Assembly (NCBI GenBank): GCA_030744435.1
Contig: JASLQO010000016.1
Span: forward strand, 1-64,000
Source of the DNA: JASLQO01 sp002327525
Lineage (GTDB): Bacteria; Pseudomonadota; Gammaproteobacteria; Pseudomonadales; Azotimanducaceae
Length of the DNA stretch: 64,000 bases
Direction: 5' to 3'
Shown in pieces: positions 18,844 through 27,456 of this stretch. A program made the position numbers and the translations under genes. Position 1 is the first letter of the stretch; every line of letters starts with the position of its first letter. A model generated the notes under the pieces. That model saw only the letters and a program-made list of their open reading frames with translations, was not told the DNA's origin and searched no databases.

Positions 18844-19131
18844 TCAGTGTTGGTGTGTTTCGGGCACTTCGTCGATACCGCCGGGATGAAACGGATGGCA
18901 TTTTCCCAGCCGCTTGCAGATCAGCCACCCACCACGCACGCCGCCATGACGATCCAGCGCGTCCAGGGCGTAGTGCGAGCACGTTGGATGGAAGCGGCAC
19001 TGACCACCAAGCAAGGAACTCAGGGTGAGCTGGTATGCGCGCACGAGCGCGACAAGCAGACGGGCAAGACCCCGATTCAGATGTACTCCCAACGACGAGA
19101 GCGTGTATACAGGTGTTTCTGATGAATTCAA
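18844..19131 (-). CDS. yidD: Membrane protein insertion efficiency factor YidD
   Basis: YidD is a small membrane-associated protein thought to help YidC-dependent insertion. The 95-aa protein contains the family core LVRAYQLTLSSLLGGQCRFHPTCSHYALDAL (start at about 28), followed by KRLGKCHPFHPGG. The start is taken as TTG at 19129-19131, whose last bases overlap the rnpA stop (TTGA). An internal TTG 11 codons later is the alternative. It is 14 bases from yidC. Confidence 0.93.
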   Translation of the reverse strand: MNSSETPVYTLSSLGVHLNRGLARLLVALVRAYQLTLSSLLGGQCRFHPTCSHYALDALDRHGGVRGGWLICKRLGKCHPFHPGGIDEVPETHQH

Positions 19132-19523
19132 ACGCTCTCGTTCCTCTTATTCGACGCCACCGCCTTACCGGTGCTCCTTATCGCCAGCTCTTCGAATGCT
19201 TCGCAGACCAACGCCGCGAGCCCCCAAGCGGCCCGTCGTCCGGGGTTAGCACCACGCACCAGCACGATCACATCTAGTGCCGGTAGCTCATCGCGCTTGT
19301 GGCGGAAGGCTTCTCGCACGATACGCTTGACCTGGTTGCGTTCGTTTGCACGCCGTATATCACGCTTGGCCACGACCAGCCCTAGCCGGGCGCCGTGCAT
19401 TGTATTCGTATTCGCGAGAATTCGTAACGTTCCCCGATGCACAACGTGCTGCGGCGCGCGCAGTACGGATTGGAACTGGCGAGGATGGTTCAGGCGATAG
19501 TGTTGTGGAAAGCCGTAACCCAA
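19128..19523 (-). CDS. rnpA: Ribonuclease P protein component
   Basis: RnpA is the protein subunit of RNase P, which matures tRNA 5' ends. The 131-aa protein starts in the usual way (YRLNHPRQFQSVL). It carries the basic RNR motif region ANERNQVKRIVREAFR (about 58-73). The C-terminal tail (about 115-131) is extended and poorly conserved. It follows rpmH by 15 bases and overlaps yidD, giving the standard rpmH-rnpA-yidD-yidC order. Confidence 0.96.
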   Translation of the reverse strand: MGYGFPQHYRLNHPRQFQSVLRAPQHVVHRGTLRILANTNTMHGARLGLVVAKRDIRRANERNQVKRIVREAFRHKRDELPALDVIVLVRGANPGRRAAWGLAALVCEAFEELAIRSTGKAVASNKRNESV

Positions 19524-19538
19524 CAGGAAGGAGGTGCG

Positions 19539-19673
19539 TTAGACGGCGAGGCGCTTGCGCCCTTTCGCACGACGAGCGTTGAGCACTTTGCGGCCACCCT
19601 TGGTCGCCATGCGCGCCCGAAAACCATGAGTGCGTTTGCGCTTCAGATTACTGGGCTGAAATGTTCTTTTCAC
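19539..19673 (-). CDS. rpmH: 50S ribosomal protein L34
   Basis: L34 is a 44-residue, highly basic ribosomal protein. The minus strand encodes MKRTFQPSNLKRKRTHGFRA, then RMATKGGRKVLNARRAKGRK and RLAV, a perfect family match. The start codon is GTG (19671-19673) with a GAGG ribosome binding site 8-9 bases upstream. It is the first gene of the rpmH-rnpA-yidD-yidC-mnmE unit. Confidence 0.98.
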   Translation of the reverse strand: MKRTFQPSNLKRKRTHGFRARMATKGGRKVLNARRAKGRKRLAV

Positions 19674-19725
19674 TTAGAGAACCTCGCGGCTTGAGCCGTT
19701 TCTCGGTTGAGCCAAAGGGGGCGCG

Positions 19726-19754
19726 ATTTTAGGGACGCACGCGATGGGTGTCAA
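19726..19754 (-). promoter_or_regulatory. rpmH promoter
   Basis: The minus strand has a consensus -35 TTGACA (19749-19754), a 17-base spacer and -10 TAAAAT (19726-19731). This is the strongest promoter match in the window and stands about 52 bases ahead of the rpmH GTG. Confidence 0.8.
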
Positions 19755-20217
19755 ACGCACCGTCGGCTCCGCCAAAATGTTTGGAGTAGGGCCATTCGAA
19801 AAGTGCTCAACTAAAGAAGTATATATAGAGAAAAAAGATTGTGGTTGTTGTTTGTTGAGGCGTGGTTAGGCGTTGATAACCTGGAAAGTTCCCTTGGGAT
19901 CGGGCACTTAAGCCTGGTTCGAATCTGTGTAAAAAGTGTTGATCAGCGCGGTAGAGAATCGGGAAAAGGGGGGATAAGGCCCGAGCGGGTAATACCGAAA
20001 AAAAACTATCCACAGGTTCTTCAGGACGTTGCCCACATCGAGCGTTACTCAGAAACGTGTCGGCTCTTTTGTTAGTGGCTGTTAAGCTTTTGAAATTTCT
20101 ATTGATTAGAAATTTCGTCTTGTTTTCGGTTGTATGACATAGCCAAGCCGGAGGTGAAGTCAGTAGAATGCCGCCAAAACCCATTAGAAAAAATCTCTTT
20201 CGGGGGGGGCATACTAG
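19755..20217. other. oriC: Putative oriC and dnaA leader region
   Basis: This gene-free stretch between divergent rpmH and dnaA is the expected origin position. It holds one near-perfect DnaA box, CTATCCACA (20006-20014). Weaker boxes with two mismatches lie at 19871-19879 and 19969-19977 (TTATCAACG and TTATCCCCC on the minus strand) and 19926-19934 (TTTTACACA). An AT-rich stretch near 19819-19842 is a candidate unwinding element. A perfect 9-bp inverted repeat, GAAATTTCT / AGAAATTTC (20092-20100 and 20108-20116, 7-nt loop), lies upstream of dnaA. Strong boxes are few compared with E. coli, so the exact origin limits are inferred from synteny. Confidence 0.65.
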
Positions 20218-21549
20218 GTGGGACGATCTGTTTGGCAGAAATGCCTCGACCGGCTTCAGGACGAGTTGTCTTCTCAGCAATTTGAGACATGGATCCGGCC
20301 ATTGCACGCGCAACTCGAAGAAGACCGGCTCCGGCTGCTCGCACCCAACCGATATGTGAAAAACCAGGTACAGATCGCCTACATGCAGCGCATCTATGAG
20401 CTGCTTGATCAAGTCGGTGATCCGGCCCGTCCGCTGGAGCTCGACATAGAGATAGGCACCGCTGAAGCAGCTGCGCCAGCCGTGGGCCCTCTGCGAGCGA
20501 ACGGAAGCAGCGAGGAACGCGGGCGCAACGCGCACGACCTCAACCTGGATTTCACCTTCGTGACCTTCGTTGAGGGTAAATCCAACGAGATGGCCAAGGC
20601 GGCGGCGTTACAGGTAGCAGACAAGGCGGGACAGTCCTACAACCCGCTACTGTTGTACGGCGGTGTGGGACTAGGCAAGACGCACCTGATGCAGGCAGTG
20701 GGTAATCGCATCAAGGAAAATGATCCAAGCGCGAGGGTGGTGTATCTGCATTCGCAACGTTTCGTGCAGGACATGGTCAAGGCGTTGCAACAAGGTACTA
20801 TGTCGGACTTCATGCAGTACTACCGCTCCGTTGATGCGTTACTGATAGACGATATCCAGTTTTTTGCGAAAAAGATTCGCAGCCAGGAAGAATTTTTTCA
20901 CGTTTTCAACGCACTACTGGAACGCGGCCACCAGATGGTGCTCACGTGCGATAAGTACCCGAGGGAGATAGAGGGCCTGGAGGAGCGCCTGAAATCTCGC
21001 TTCGTATGGGGACTAACGGTGGAGGTAGAGGCACCAGAACTCGAGACACGTGTGGCGATTCTTATGAAAAAGGCGGAGGCGGAGCAGGTGGATCTCGATT
21101 CCGCGGTGGCTTTTTTCATAGCCGAAAGAATACGCTCCAATGTACGGGAGCTCGAAGGTGCGCTGCGCCGCGTCATCGCGAATGCACGCTTCACGGGTTG
21201 TCAGATCAGCATAGAGCAGGTCAAGCGTGCGCTGCGCGATCTGTTCGCAATACAGGATCGTCAGGTCAGTATCGACAACATCCAGCGCACGGTTGCCGAG
21301 TACTACAAAATCAGGATTTCAGATGTTCTTTCCAAGCGTCGCAATCGTACAATTGCGCGCCCGCGGCAAATGGCAATGTACCTCTCAAAGGAACTCACCA
21401 ACCACTCATTGCCGGAGATAGGGGATGCCTTTGGCGGTCGGGATCATACGACGGTGCTGCACGCATGCCGCAAAATCACTGAACTGCGCGAATCCAGCGC
21501 CGATGTATCGGAAGATTACCGGAACCTGAACCGTCTCCTCTCGACTTGA
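20218..21549 (+). CDS. dnaA: Chromosomal replication initiator DnaA
   Basis: DnaA binds oriC boxes and opens the duplex. The 443-aa protein has domain I (WQKCLDRLQDELSSQQFETW), a short linker, an AAA+ domain with Walker A GGVGLGKT (about 148-155) and Walker B LLIDDIQFF, and the domain IV DNA-binding signature GGRDHTTVLHACRKI. It starts with GTG. The only purine-rich sequence upstream is a run of eight G (20202-20209 region), 9 bases before the start, which is an unusual ribosome binding site. It leads the dnaA-dnaN-recF-gyrB cluster. Confidence 0.98.
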   Translation: MGRSVWQKCLDRLQDELSSQQFETWIRPLHAQLEEDRLRLLAPNRYVKNQVQIAYMQRIYELLDQVGDPARPLELDIEIGTAEAAAPAVGPLRANGSSEERGRNAHDLNLDFTFVTFVEGKSNEMAKAAALQVADKAGQSYNPLLLYGGVGLGKTHLMQAVGNRIKENDPSARVVYLHSQRFVQDMVKALQQGTMSDFMQYYRSVDALLIDDIQFFAKKIRSQEEFFHVFNALLERGHQMVLTCDKYPREIEGLEERLKSRFVWGLTVEVEAPELETRVAILMKKAEAEQVDLDSAVAFFIAERIRSNVRELEGALRRVIANARFTGCQISIEQVKRALRDLFAIQDRQVSIDNIQRTVAEYYKIRISDVLSKRRNRTIARPRQMAMYLSKELTNHSLPEIGDAFGGRDHTTVLHACRKITELRESSADVSEDYRNLNRLLST

Positions 21550-21570
21550 GTGCGGATGTAGGCTCACCAA

Positions 21571-22677
21571 ATGAAATTCACGACTAATCGGGAAGCGCTG
21601 CTCAAAACGCTGCAGCTGGTGACCGGCGTTGTAGAGCGTCGACAGACGCTACCCGTGTTGTCCAACTTGCTTGTAGGTACTAGCGATGCCGGTGCATTGT
21701 CTATTCGGGGAACGGACCTGGAGGTAGAGCTGATTGCGGACATCATGTCGGTGGAGGTACAACAGGCAGGTGAGGCCACGATACCAGCGCGCAAGTTAGC
21801 CGACATTTGGCGTTCGCTGCCGGATGGGGCAGAGGTTAGCGTTGCGCTAGAGGGCGACCGAGCGATCGTTCGGTCGGGTCGTAGCCGCTTTACGCTCGCG
21901 ACTATTCCAGCCTCGGAGTTTCCCTTGACGGACGGTGGGCCGGGAGATACCGAGGTTCGGCTCAAGCGAGAGGATCTGAAGCGTTTGCTCAGGCGCGTGA
22001 GTTTTTCGATGGCGCAACAAGACGTGCGTTACTTTCTGAACGGGATGTTGTTGGAAATTACCTCACAGCACGTCCGCGCGGTGGCGACGGACGGGCACCG
22101 GCTGGCTATGAGCACGATGGATCAGGGGGTTGATGATGTAGAGCTGGTGCAGTCCATCGTACCGCGAAAGGGCGTGTTGGAGCTGTCGAGGCTGCTCGAT
22201 GGCGAAGAGGATGAGGTGGTTTTGGTTGTAGGAGACAATTATCTGCGCGCCACGCTCGGGTGTTACACGCTCACTACTAAGCTGGTAGACGGCAAGTTTC
22301 CTGACTACGAAAAGGTCATTCCCGGGGACATATCCAGAACCGTAGTAGGGGGCCGGGAGACGCTGCGCCAGGCGTTTCAGAGGACGGCGATTCTCTCCAA
22401 CGAAAAATACCGGGGTGTGCGCATGAGCGTAGACGGCGAAAAGCTCACGATAAAGGCGAACAACCCAGAGCAGGAGGAAGCCGAAGAGGTGGTGAGCGTG
22501 TCCTACGACGGAGAACCCATGGAGATAGGGTTCAACGTCAGCTATCTACAGGACGTACTTGGCGTATTGACTACGGACGAAGTGCGGCTGGGAGTGTCTG
22601 ATGCTAATAACAGCGCATTGATTGAGGCTGGTGGCGGCGAAAACTCGCTGTATGTGATCATGCCAATGCGTCTGTGA
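21571..22677 (+). CDS. dnaN: DNA polymerase III beta sliding clamp
   Basis: The clamp tethers polymerases to DNA. The 368-aa protein has three topologically similar domains. It starts MKFTTNREALLKTLQLVTGV and ends with the conserved SLYVIMPMRL that contributes to the protein-binding pocket. It starts 21 bases after dnaA and ends 6 bases before recF. Confidence 0.98.
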   Translation: MKFTTNREALLKTLQLVTGVVERRQTLPVLSNLLVGTSDAGALSIRGTDLEVELIADIMSVEVQQAGEATIPARKLADIWRSLPDGAEVSVALEGDRAIVRSGRSRFTLATIPASEFPLTDGGPGDTEVRLKREDLKRLLRRVSFSMAQQDVRYFLNGMLLEITSQHVRAVATDGHRLAMSTMDQGVDDVELVQSIVPRKGVLELSRLLDGEEDEVVLVVGDNYLRATLGCYTLTTKLVDGKFPDYEKVIPGDISRTVVGGRETLRQAFQRTAILSNEKYRGVRMSVDGEKLTIKANNPEQEEAEEVVSVSYDGEPMEIGFNVSYLQDVLGVLTTDEVRLGVSDANNSALIEAGGGENSLYVIMPMRL

Positions 22678-22683
22678 TCTTCT

Positions 22684-23781
22684 GTGGCCATTACCCGGCT
22701 GGAGATCACCCAACTTAGAAACGTGAAAAGGGCAGAGATTGGGCTCGGCCCAGGGCTCAATTATTTCTACGGTGAGAATGGGGCAGGTAAGACTGCGATT
22801 CTCGAGGCGGTGCATCTGCTCGCGCGGGGACAGTCGTTTCGCGGCCGTGATAAAAACAATCTCATTAGAGAAGGTGGCGAACGAATGGTCGTTCGGGCAC
22901 TAATAGAGGATGAGGCGCGCGGCGCTTGCAGTGTTGGCGTTCAGCGAAAGCGAAACGGTGACGGGCGCCTGCTGATAGACGGCCGGGATGGTGGAAAGCA
23001 ATCAGAGATTGCGGTGCTTGTTCCGGTGCAGGCAATGCTGCCGACGGTAGGCGATCTGGTTTTCGGCAATCCTTCGGTCAGGCGCCGATTCCTGGATTGG
23101 GGCGTGTTTCACGTGAAACCATCCTACATCGAGGGATTGCGGACATATCTGCGGCTGTTGAGACAGCGCAACGCACTGTTGAAGTCCGTAGCAACGGGGC
23201 GTGCAACGTTGGCGGAACTGGGCGTATGGGATGTAAGGCTTGGAGAGGCGGGAGAGCGCGTGTCGGAAGATCGCTCGCGATATATGCTAGATCTCGAGCA
23301 GGCGTTCCAGAATATCTTGCAAATTCTGGAGCCGGATCTGGATATTGCTTGTATTTACCGGCGTGGTTGGTCTGATCTGCCATTGGTCAAAGTGCTGGGA
23401 GAAATGGCGGCTAAAGAGGTAAAATGGGGTTCCACGCGTGTCGGTCCACAGAGGGCCGATCTTACTCTTACCTGCCAGGGGGGCAAAGCGAGCGCTATTC
23501 TGTCCCGAGGCCAAGGCAAGCTGGTAGCGACAGCAATGGTGTTGGCTCAGGTACAGTTATTGGTAAGCAGTCAGGGGCGCCGGACTGTCTTGTTGATCGA
23601 CGATTTGGGGGCCGAAATCGACCAGCCCAGAGTGCGGAGGATGCTGAAAGTGATAGCCGACACCGGCGCCCAGGTGCTTGCAACCTCCACGATGACACCG
23701 GATACCGTGTCAGCGTTTTGGCACGACACGCCACCCAAGATGTTTCACGTGAAACAGGGCGAAGTGTTTCCGGAACCCTGA
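22684..23781 (+). CDS. recF: Recombination and gap-repair protein RecF
   Basis: RecF is an SMC/ABC-like ATPase that promotes RecA loading at gaps together with RecO and RecR. The 365-aa protein starts with GTG. It has Walker A GENGAGKT (about 30-37), the signature LSRGQGKLVATAMVLAQ, and Walker B VLLIDDLGAEID. The coding sequence contains two parS sites, described separately. It lies in the usual dnaN-recF-gyrB order. Confidence 0.97.
   Translation: MAITRLEITQLRNVKRAEIGLGPGLNYFYGENGAGKTAILEAVHLLARGQSFRGRDKNNLIREGGERMVVRALIEDEARGACSVGVQRKRNGDGRLLIDGRDGGKQSEIAVLVPVQAMLPTVGDLVFGNPSVRRRFLDWGVFHVKPSYIEGLRTYLRLLRQRNALLKSVATGRATLAELGVWDVRLGEAGERVSEDRSRYMLDLEQAFQNILQILEPDLDIACIYRRGWSDLPLVKVLGEMAAKEVKWGSTRVGPQRADLTLTCQGGKASAILSRGQGKLVATAMVLAQVQLLVSSQGRRTVLLIDDLGAEIDQPRVRRMLKVIADTGAQVLATSTMTPDTVSAFWHDTPPKMFHVKQGEVFPEP
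23105..23120. promoter_or_regulatory. parS: parS site 1 (15/16 match)
   Basis: TGTTTCACGTGAAACC differs only at the last base from the 16-bp palindromic parS consensus recognised by chromosomal ParB proteins. It is inside recF. The ParB gene is at 11338-12213 of this window. Confidence 0.8.
23741..23756. promoter_or_regulatory. parS: parS site 2 (perfect)
   Basis: TGTTTCACGTGAAACA is a perfect 16-bp palindrome identical to the parS consensus. It lies near the 3' end of recF, 636 bases from site 1 and about 3.7 kb from the presumed oriC. Confidence 0.92.
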
Positions 23782-23833
23782 GCGGGTCTATCGACCCGTT
23801 CGCTGAGTCAAAGCAAACAGAGCAGGCTTATGA

Positions 23834-26239
23834 ATGACTGACGAAACATACGATTCCGGCAGTATCAAGGTACTCCGCGGTCTTGACGCAGTGCGCAAAC
23901 GCCCGGGAATGTATATCGGTGATACCGAAGACGGCACAGGGCTGCACCACATGGTTCAGGAACTCGTGGACAACTCTATCGATGAGGCGCTGGCGGGCCA
24001 TTGCGATCTGGTAGAGGCGGTCATTCACCCCGGCGAGTGCGTAACGGTGCGGGACAATGGGCGCGGCATTCCGGTGGGCATTCATCCCGAGGAGGGCGTA
24101 TCCGCCGCGGAAGTGATCATGACCACGCTCCACGCGGGGGGAAAATTCGACGACAACAGCTACAAAGTCTCAGGTGGCCTACATGGCGTCGGTGTTTCGG
24201 TAGTCAACGCGCTTTCGGAAGAACTAAAGCTAACGATCCGTCGTGACGGCAAGGTCTACGAACAGGCCTATGTACATGGTGTGCCACAGGCCCCTCTAAA
24301 AGAGGTGGGTGAAACCCAGCATACGGGCACCGAGTGCTTTTTCAAACCTTCTGAACAGACGTTCAACAACATTGAATTCCACTACGACGTACTGGCGAAG
24401 CGCTTGCGGGAATTGGCATTTCTAAACTCCGGCGTCAACATCTCCCTTGAGGATGAGCGTAGCGGAAAGAAGGAAAACTTCTTCTATGAAGGAGGGCTGC
24501 GTGCCTTTGTGCAGTACTTGAATCACAATAAAACGACGTTAAATACCGTGTTTTATTTCAGCCATCAGCGCACTGATGGCATCGGCGTCGAAGTGTCCAT
24601 GCAGTGGAACGACGGTTTTCAGGAGCAGGTGTTTGCGTACACCAACAACATTCCCCAGGGCGATGGCGGTACTCATCTGGCCGGTTTTCGCGCAGCCCTT
24701 ACACGAACACTCAACGCTTATATCGAGCGCGAGGGGTTTGGGAAGAAGGCGCAGGTGTCCACCACCGGAGACGATGCGCGGGAAGGTCTGACAGCCGTGG
24801 TATCGGTAAAGGCCCCGGATCCCAAATTTTCTTCACAAACCAAAGACAAGTTAGTTTCCAGTGAGATCAAAACGGCCGTGGAACAAGGGCTTGGCCGCTT
24901 TTTCACGGAGTATCTCGACGAACATCCCCAGGATGCCAGATCGGTGGTTTCCAAGATGATCGACGCGGCACGGGCGCGCGACGCGGCTCGCAAGGCTCGT
25001 GAGATGACGCGTCGTAAAGGCGCGCTTGATATCGCGGGCCTTCCGGGCAAATTAGCTGACTGTCAAGAAAAAGACCCTGCGTTGTCAGAACTTTACCTCG
25101 TGGAGGGGGATTCGGCAGGTGGTTCGGCGAAGCAGGGGCGTGCGCGACGCACACAGGCAATACTGCCTTTGCGGGGCAAGATCCTGAATGTAGAGAAGGC
25201 GCGTTTCGACAAGATGCTTGCTTCCAAGGAGGTCGGAACGCTGGTTACTGCTCTTGGTTGCGGTATCGGCCGAGATGAATTTGATCCCGACAAGCTGCGC
25301 TATCACCGCATCATCATAATGACCGACGCCGACGTCGACGGCTCGCACATTCGCACGCTCCTGCTCACCTTTTTCTTCAGGCAGATGCCGGAGCTGATCG
25401 AGCGGGGCCACGTGTACATTGCCCAGCCGCCCTTGTACAAGATCAAGAAGGGTCGCCAGGAACGGTACGTGAAAGATGACGACGAGCTGTCCGCGTATTT
25501 TATGCAACTGTCGCTGGAAGGCGCCGAACTGCACGCAAACGCGGACGCGCCGCCGCTATCGGACGAGGCCTTCGAGGAGTTGGCGCATGGCTATCAGGGA
25601 TTACGCCGTCGATTGGAAAAGCTCTACCGCGTATACCCTGTGTCGGTTACAGAACCGCTGGTCGATCTGCCCGTCGTGACCGATGCCATGCTGCACGACG
25701 AAGACACGATGCGCGCCTGGAGCAAACAATTAGAAGTTCGACTCGAATCCGATGACGGGACTACTTCTGTCACTCTCGAATTCGATTCGGAACACCAGGT
25801 CTATTGTCCGGTGGTGGCAGTGCAAATTCGCGGCCTCACGGAACACATAAGGCTTGGACACGGCTTTTTCACGGGTCCTGACTATCGCGCCATCACGCAA
25901 GTGGCGGAGCCACTGAACGATCTGCTCGAAGACGGCGCGCGGGTGGTTCGGGGAGACAAAGCCCAGAACGTCAGTCGTTTCGGAGAAGCGCTCGACTGGG
26001 TACAGGCAGATGCAAGACGAGGAGTAGACATACAGCATTACAAGGGTCTTGGCGAGATGAATCCGGATCAGCTATGGCAGACGACGATGGATCCTGCCGA
26101 ACGTCGCATGCTGAGAGTAACGGTGGACGATGCCATTGCCGCCGATCAGATGTTCACCACGTTGATGGGTGATCAGGTGGAACCGCGCAGAGAATTCATC
26201 GAAGCCAACGCACTGTCGGTCGTGAATCTGGACGTTTGA
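23834..26239 (+). CDS. gyrB: DNA gyrase subunit B
   Basis: GyrB is the ATPase subunit of gyrase, which introduces negative supercoils. The 801-aa protein has the GHKL ATPase domain (LVDNSIDEALAGH, DNGRGIPVGIH, GGLHGVGVSVVNALS), the transducer domain, and the TOPRIM domain with EGDSAGGSAKQGR and DADVDGSHIRTLL. It has the inserted region within TOPRIM typical of gammaproteobacteria, and ends EFIEANALSVVNLDV. It closes the dnaA cluster and converges on gmhB. Confidence 0.98.
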   Translation: MTDETYDSGSIKVLRGLDAVRKRPGMYIGDTEDGTGLHHMVQELVDNSIDEALAGHCDLVEAVIHPGECVTVRDNGRGIPVGIHPEEGVSAAEVIMTTLHAGGKFDDNSYKVSGGLHGVGVSVVNALSEELKLTIRRDGKVYEQAYVHGVPQAPLKEVGETQHTGTECFFKPSEQTFNNIEFHYDVLAKRLRELAFLNSGVNISLEDERSGKKENFFYEGGLRAFVQYLNHNKTTLNTVFYFSHQRTDGIGVEVSMQWNDGFQEQVFAYTNNIPQGDGGTHLAGFRAALTRTLNAYIEREGFGKKAQVSTTGDDAREGLTAVVSVKAPDPKFSSQTKDKLVSSEIKTAVEQGLGRFFTEYLDEHPQDARSVVSKMIDAARARDAARKAREMTRRKGALDIAGLPGKLADCQEKDPALSELYLVEGDSAGGSAKQGRARRTQAILPLRGKILNVEKARFDKMLASKEVGTLVTALGCGIGRDEFDPDKLRYHRIIIMTDADVDGSHIRTLLLTFFFRQMPELIERGHVYIAQPPLYKIKKGRQERYVKDDDELSAYFMQLSLEGAELHANADAPPLSDEAFEELAHGYQGLRRRLEKLYRVYPVSVTEPLVDLPVVTDAMLHDEDTMRAWSKQLEVRLESDDGTTSVTLEFDSEHQVYCPVVAVQIRGLTEHIRLGHGFFTGPDYRAITQVAEPLNDLLEDGARVVRGDKAQNVSRFGEALDWVQADARRGVDIQHYKGLGEMNPDQLWQTTMDPAERRMLRVTVDDAIAADQMFTTLMGDQVEPRREFIEANALSVVNLDV

Positions 26240-26277
26240 TTTCGAGCTCTGGCTAGAAGATTGTCGCGATCGCCGCT

Positions 26278-26826
26278 CTAGATAATGCTCCGCTGATGGT
26301 TAGCGAACGTAGCGAGATTGTCGAATACAATGGTGTTTGACACCGTTTTCTCGGTTGCGCCACCGTTGCCAGTGCGAACGAGAATGCCCTCACAGCCGGC
26401 GCGCTTCGCGGCTTGCAGGTCGCGTGCCGAGTCCCCAACGAAGCAAGCCTCGCGGGCATCGCAACCGAAATCGTGCAGGGCGTCCAGAAGCATGCCGGGC
26501 TCGGGTTTGCGGCAACCGCACCCCGCATCGGGACGATGTGGGCAGTAGTACACCGACACCCGCTGGCCACCCAGCTCTTCGATGCATCGCTGCAGCGTAT
26601 CGTGAATCTCGTGGAGACTCGACGCGCTCAATAGTCCCCGGCCCACTCCGGACTGATTGGTGCATACGGCGACCACAATGCCTGCCTCCTGCAGCGCGAC
26701 GATCGCCTGTAAAGCGCCGGGTATGGGTGACCACTCGGAGGCGTTCCTGATGTAGTCGGCGGAGTCATGGTTGATCACGCCGTCCCGATCGAGCAACACG
26801 AGCTTGAATTTTCTGGCTGAAAGCAT
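26278..26826 (-). CDS. gmhB: D-glycero-D-manno-heptose 1,7-bisphosphate 7-phosphatase
   Basis: GmhB is a HAD-family phosphatase in ADP-heptose synthesis for the LPS inner core. The 182-aa protein has the catalytic LLDRDGVINHDS (two Asp), the VCTNQSGVGRG motif, the zinc-binding loop CPHRPDAGCGCRKP and the acidic FVGDSARDLQAA motif. It lies divergent from tag, and its presence supports a Gram-negative organism with heptose-containing LPS. Confidence 0.95.
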   Translation of the reverse strand: MLSARKFKLVLLDRDGVINHDSADYIRNASEWSPIPGALQAIVALQEAGIVVAVCTNQSGVGRGLLSASSLHEIHDTLQRCIEELGGQRVSVYYCPHRPDAGCGCRKPEPGMLLDALHDFGCDAREACFVGDSARDLQAAKRAGCEGILVRTGNGGATEKTVSNTIVFDNLATFANHQRSII

Positions 26827-26883
26827 GCCTTGGAAACCGGTTACAATCGTGCAAGCGCGCGAAACATAAGAGATAACAACGCA

Positions 26884-27456
26884 ATGGTCAAAGTTCAGCG
26901 GTGTGACTGGTGCACGGCGGACGATCTATACACTCGATACCACGACGAGGAATGGGGCATACCCGAATTCGACGATCATGCGCTGTTCGAGCGCCTGATT
27001 CTGGAGAGTATGCAGTCGGGGTTGTCATGGCTGACCGTGTTGAAAAAGCGCGAGCGGATGCGAGAGCGGTTCTTCGAATTCGACCCCGGGCGGTTGGCTC
27101 GAGCGAATCGCAGCAACGTCGAATGCTGGCTGAAGGACGAGGGCCTCATCCGTCACCGTGGTAAGTTGGAGGCCATGGTCGGCAACGCCAGAGCCGTTCT
27201 CGAAATGGACGCAGCGTTCTCTGAATTCGTCTGGTCCTACGTCGGCGTACCCGTACAGAACCGGTGGCGGCGAAGCGCCGAGGTGCCGCCAATGACGGAA
27301 ACGTCGAAGCGTATGGCACGTACCCTTAAGAATTGTGGCTTCTCGTTCGTTGGGCCCACTACCTGCTATGCCTTCATGCAGAGTGCGGGACTGGTCAACG
27401 ATCACCTCGTCAGCTGCTTCGCGCATGATGAGTGTGCGCGGGTAGGGCGTGAATGA
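26884..27456 (+). CDS. tag: DNA-3-methyladenine glycosylase I
   Basis: Tag removes 3-methyladenine from alkylated DNA. I take the ATG at 26884 (190 aa). The N-terminal RCDWC and YHDEEWGIPEFDDHALFE, together with the C-terminal NDHLVSCFAHDEC, give the Cys/His residues of the zinc-binding site and the substrate-contact residues of the family. The middle contains LESMQSGLSWLTVLKKRE. The stop overlaps the next start (ATGA). Confidence 0.95.
   Translation: MVKVQRCDWCTADDLYTRYHDEEWGIPEFDDHALFERLILESMQSGLSWLTVLKKRERMRERFFEFDPGRLARANRSNVECWLKDEGLIRHRGKLEAMVGNARAVLEMDAAFSEFVWSYVGVPVQNRWRRSAEVPPMTETSKRMARTLKNCGFSFVGPTTCYAFMQSAGLVNDHLVSCFAHDECARVGRE

Noticed and set aside
516..19523. Long open frames on the plus strand opposite glmS, glmU, atp, mnmG, mnmE and yidC
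   Set aside because: They are antisense shadows of well-recognised genes, have no family motifs or ribosome binding sites, and reflect the GC-rich codon use of the real genes.
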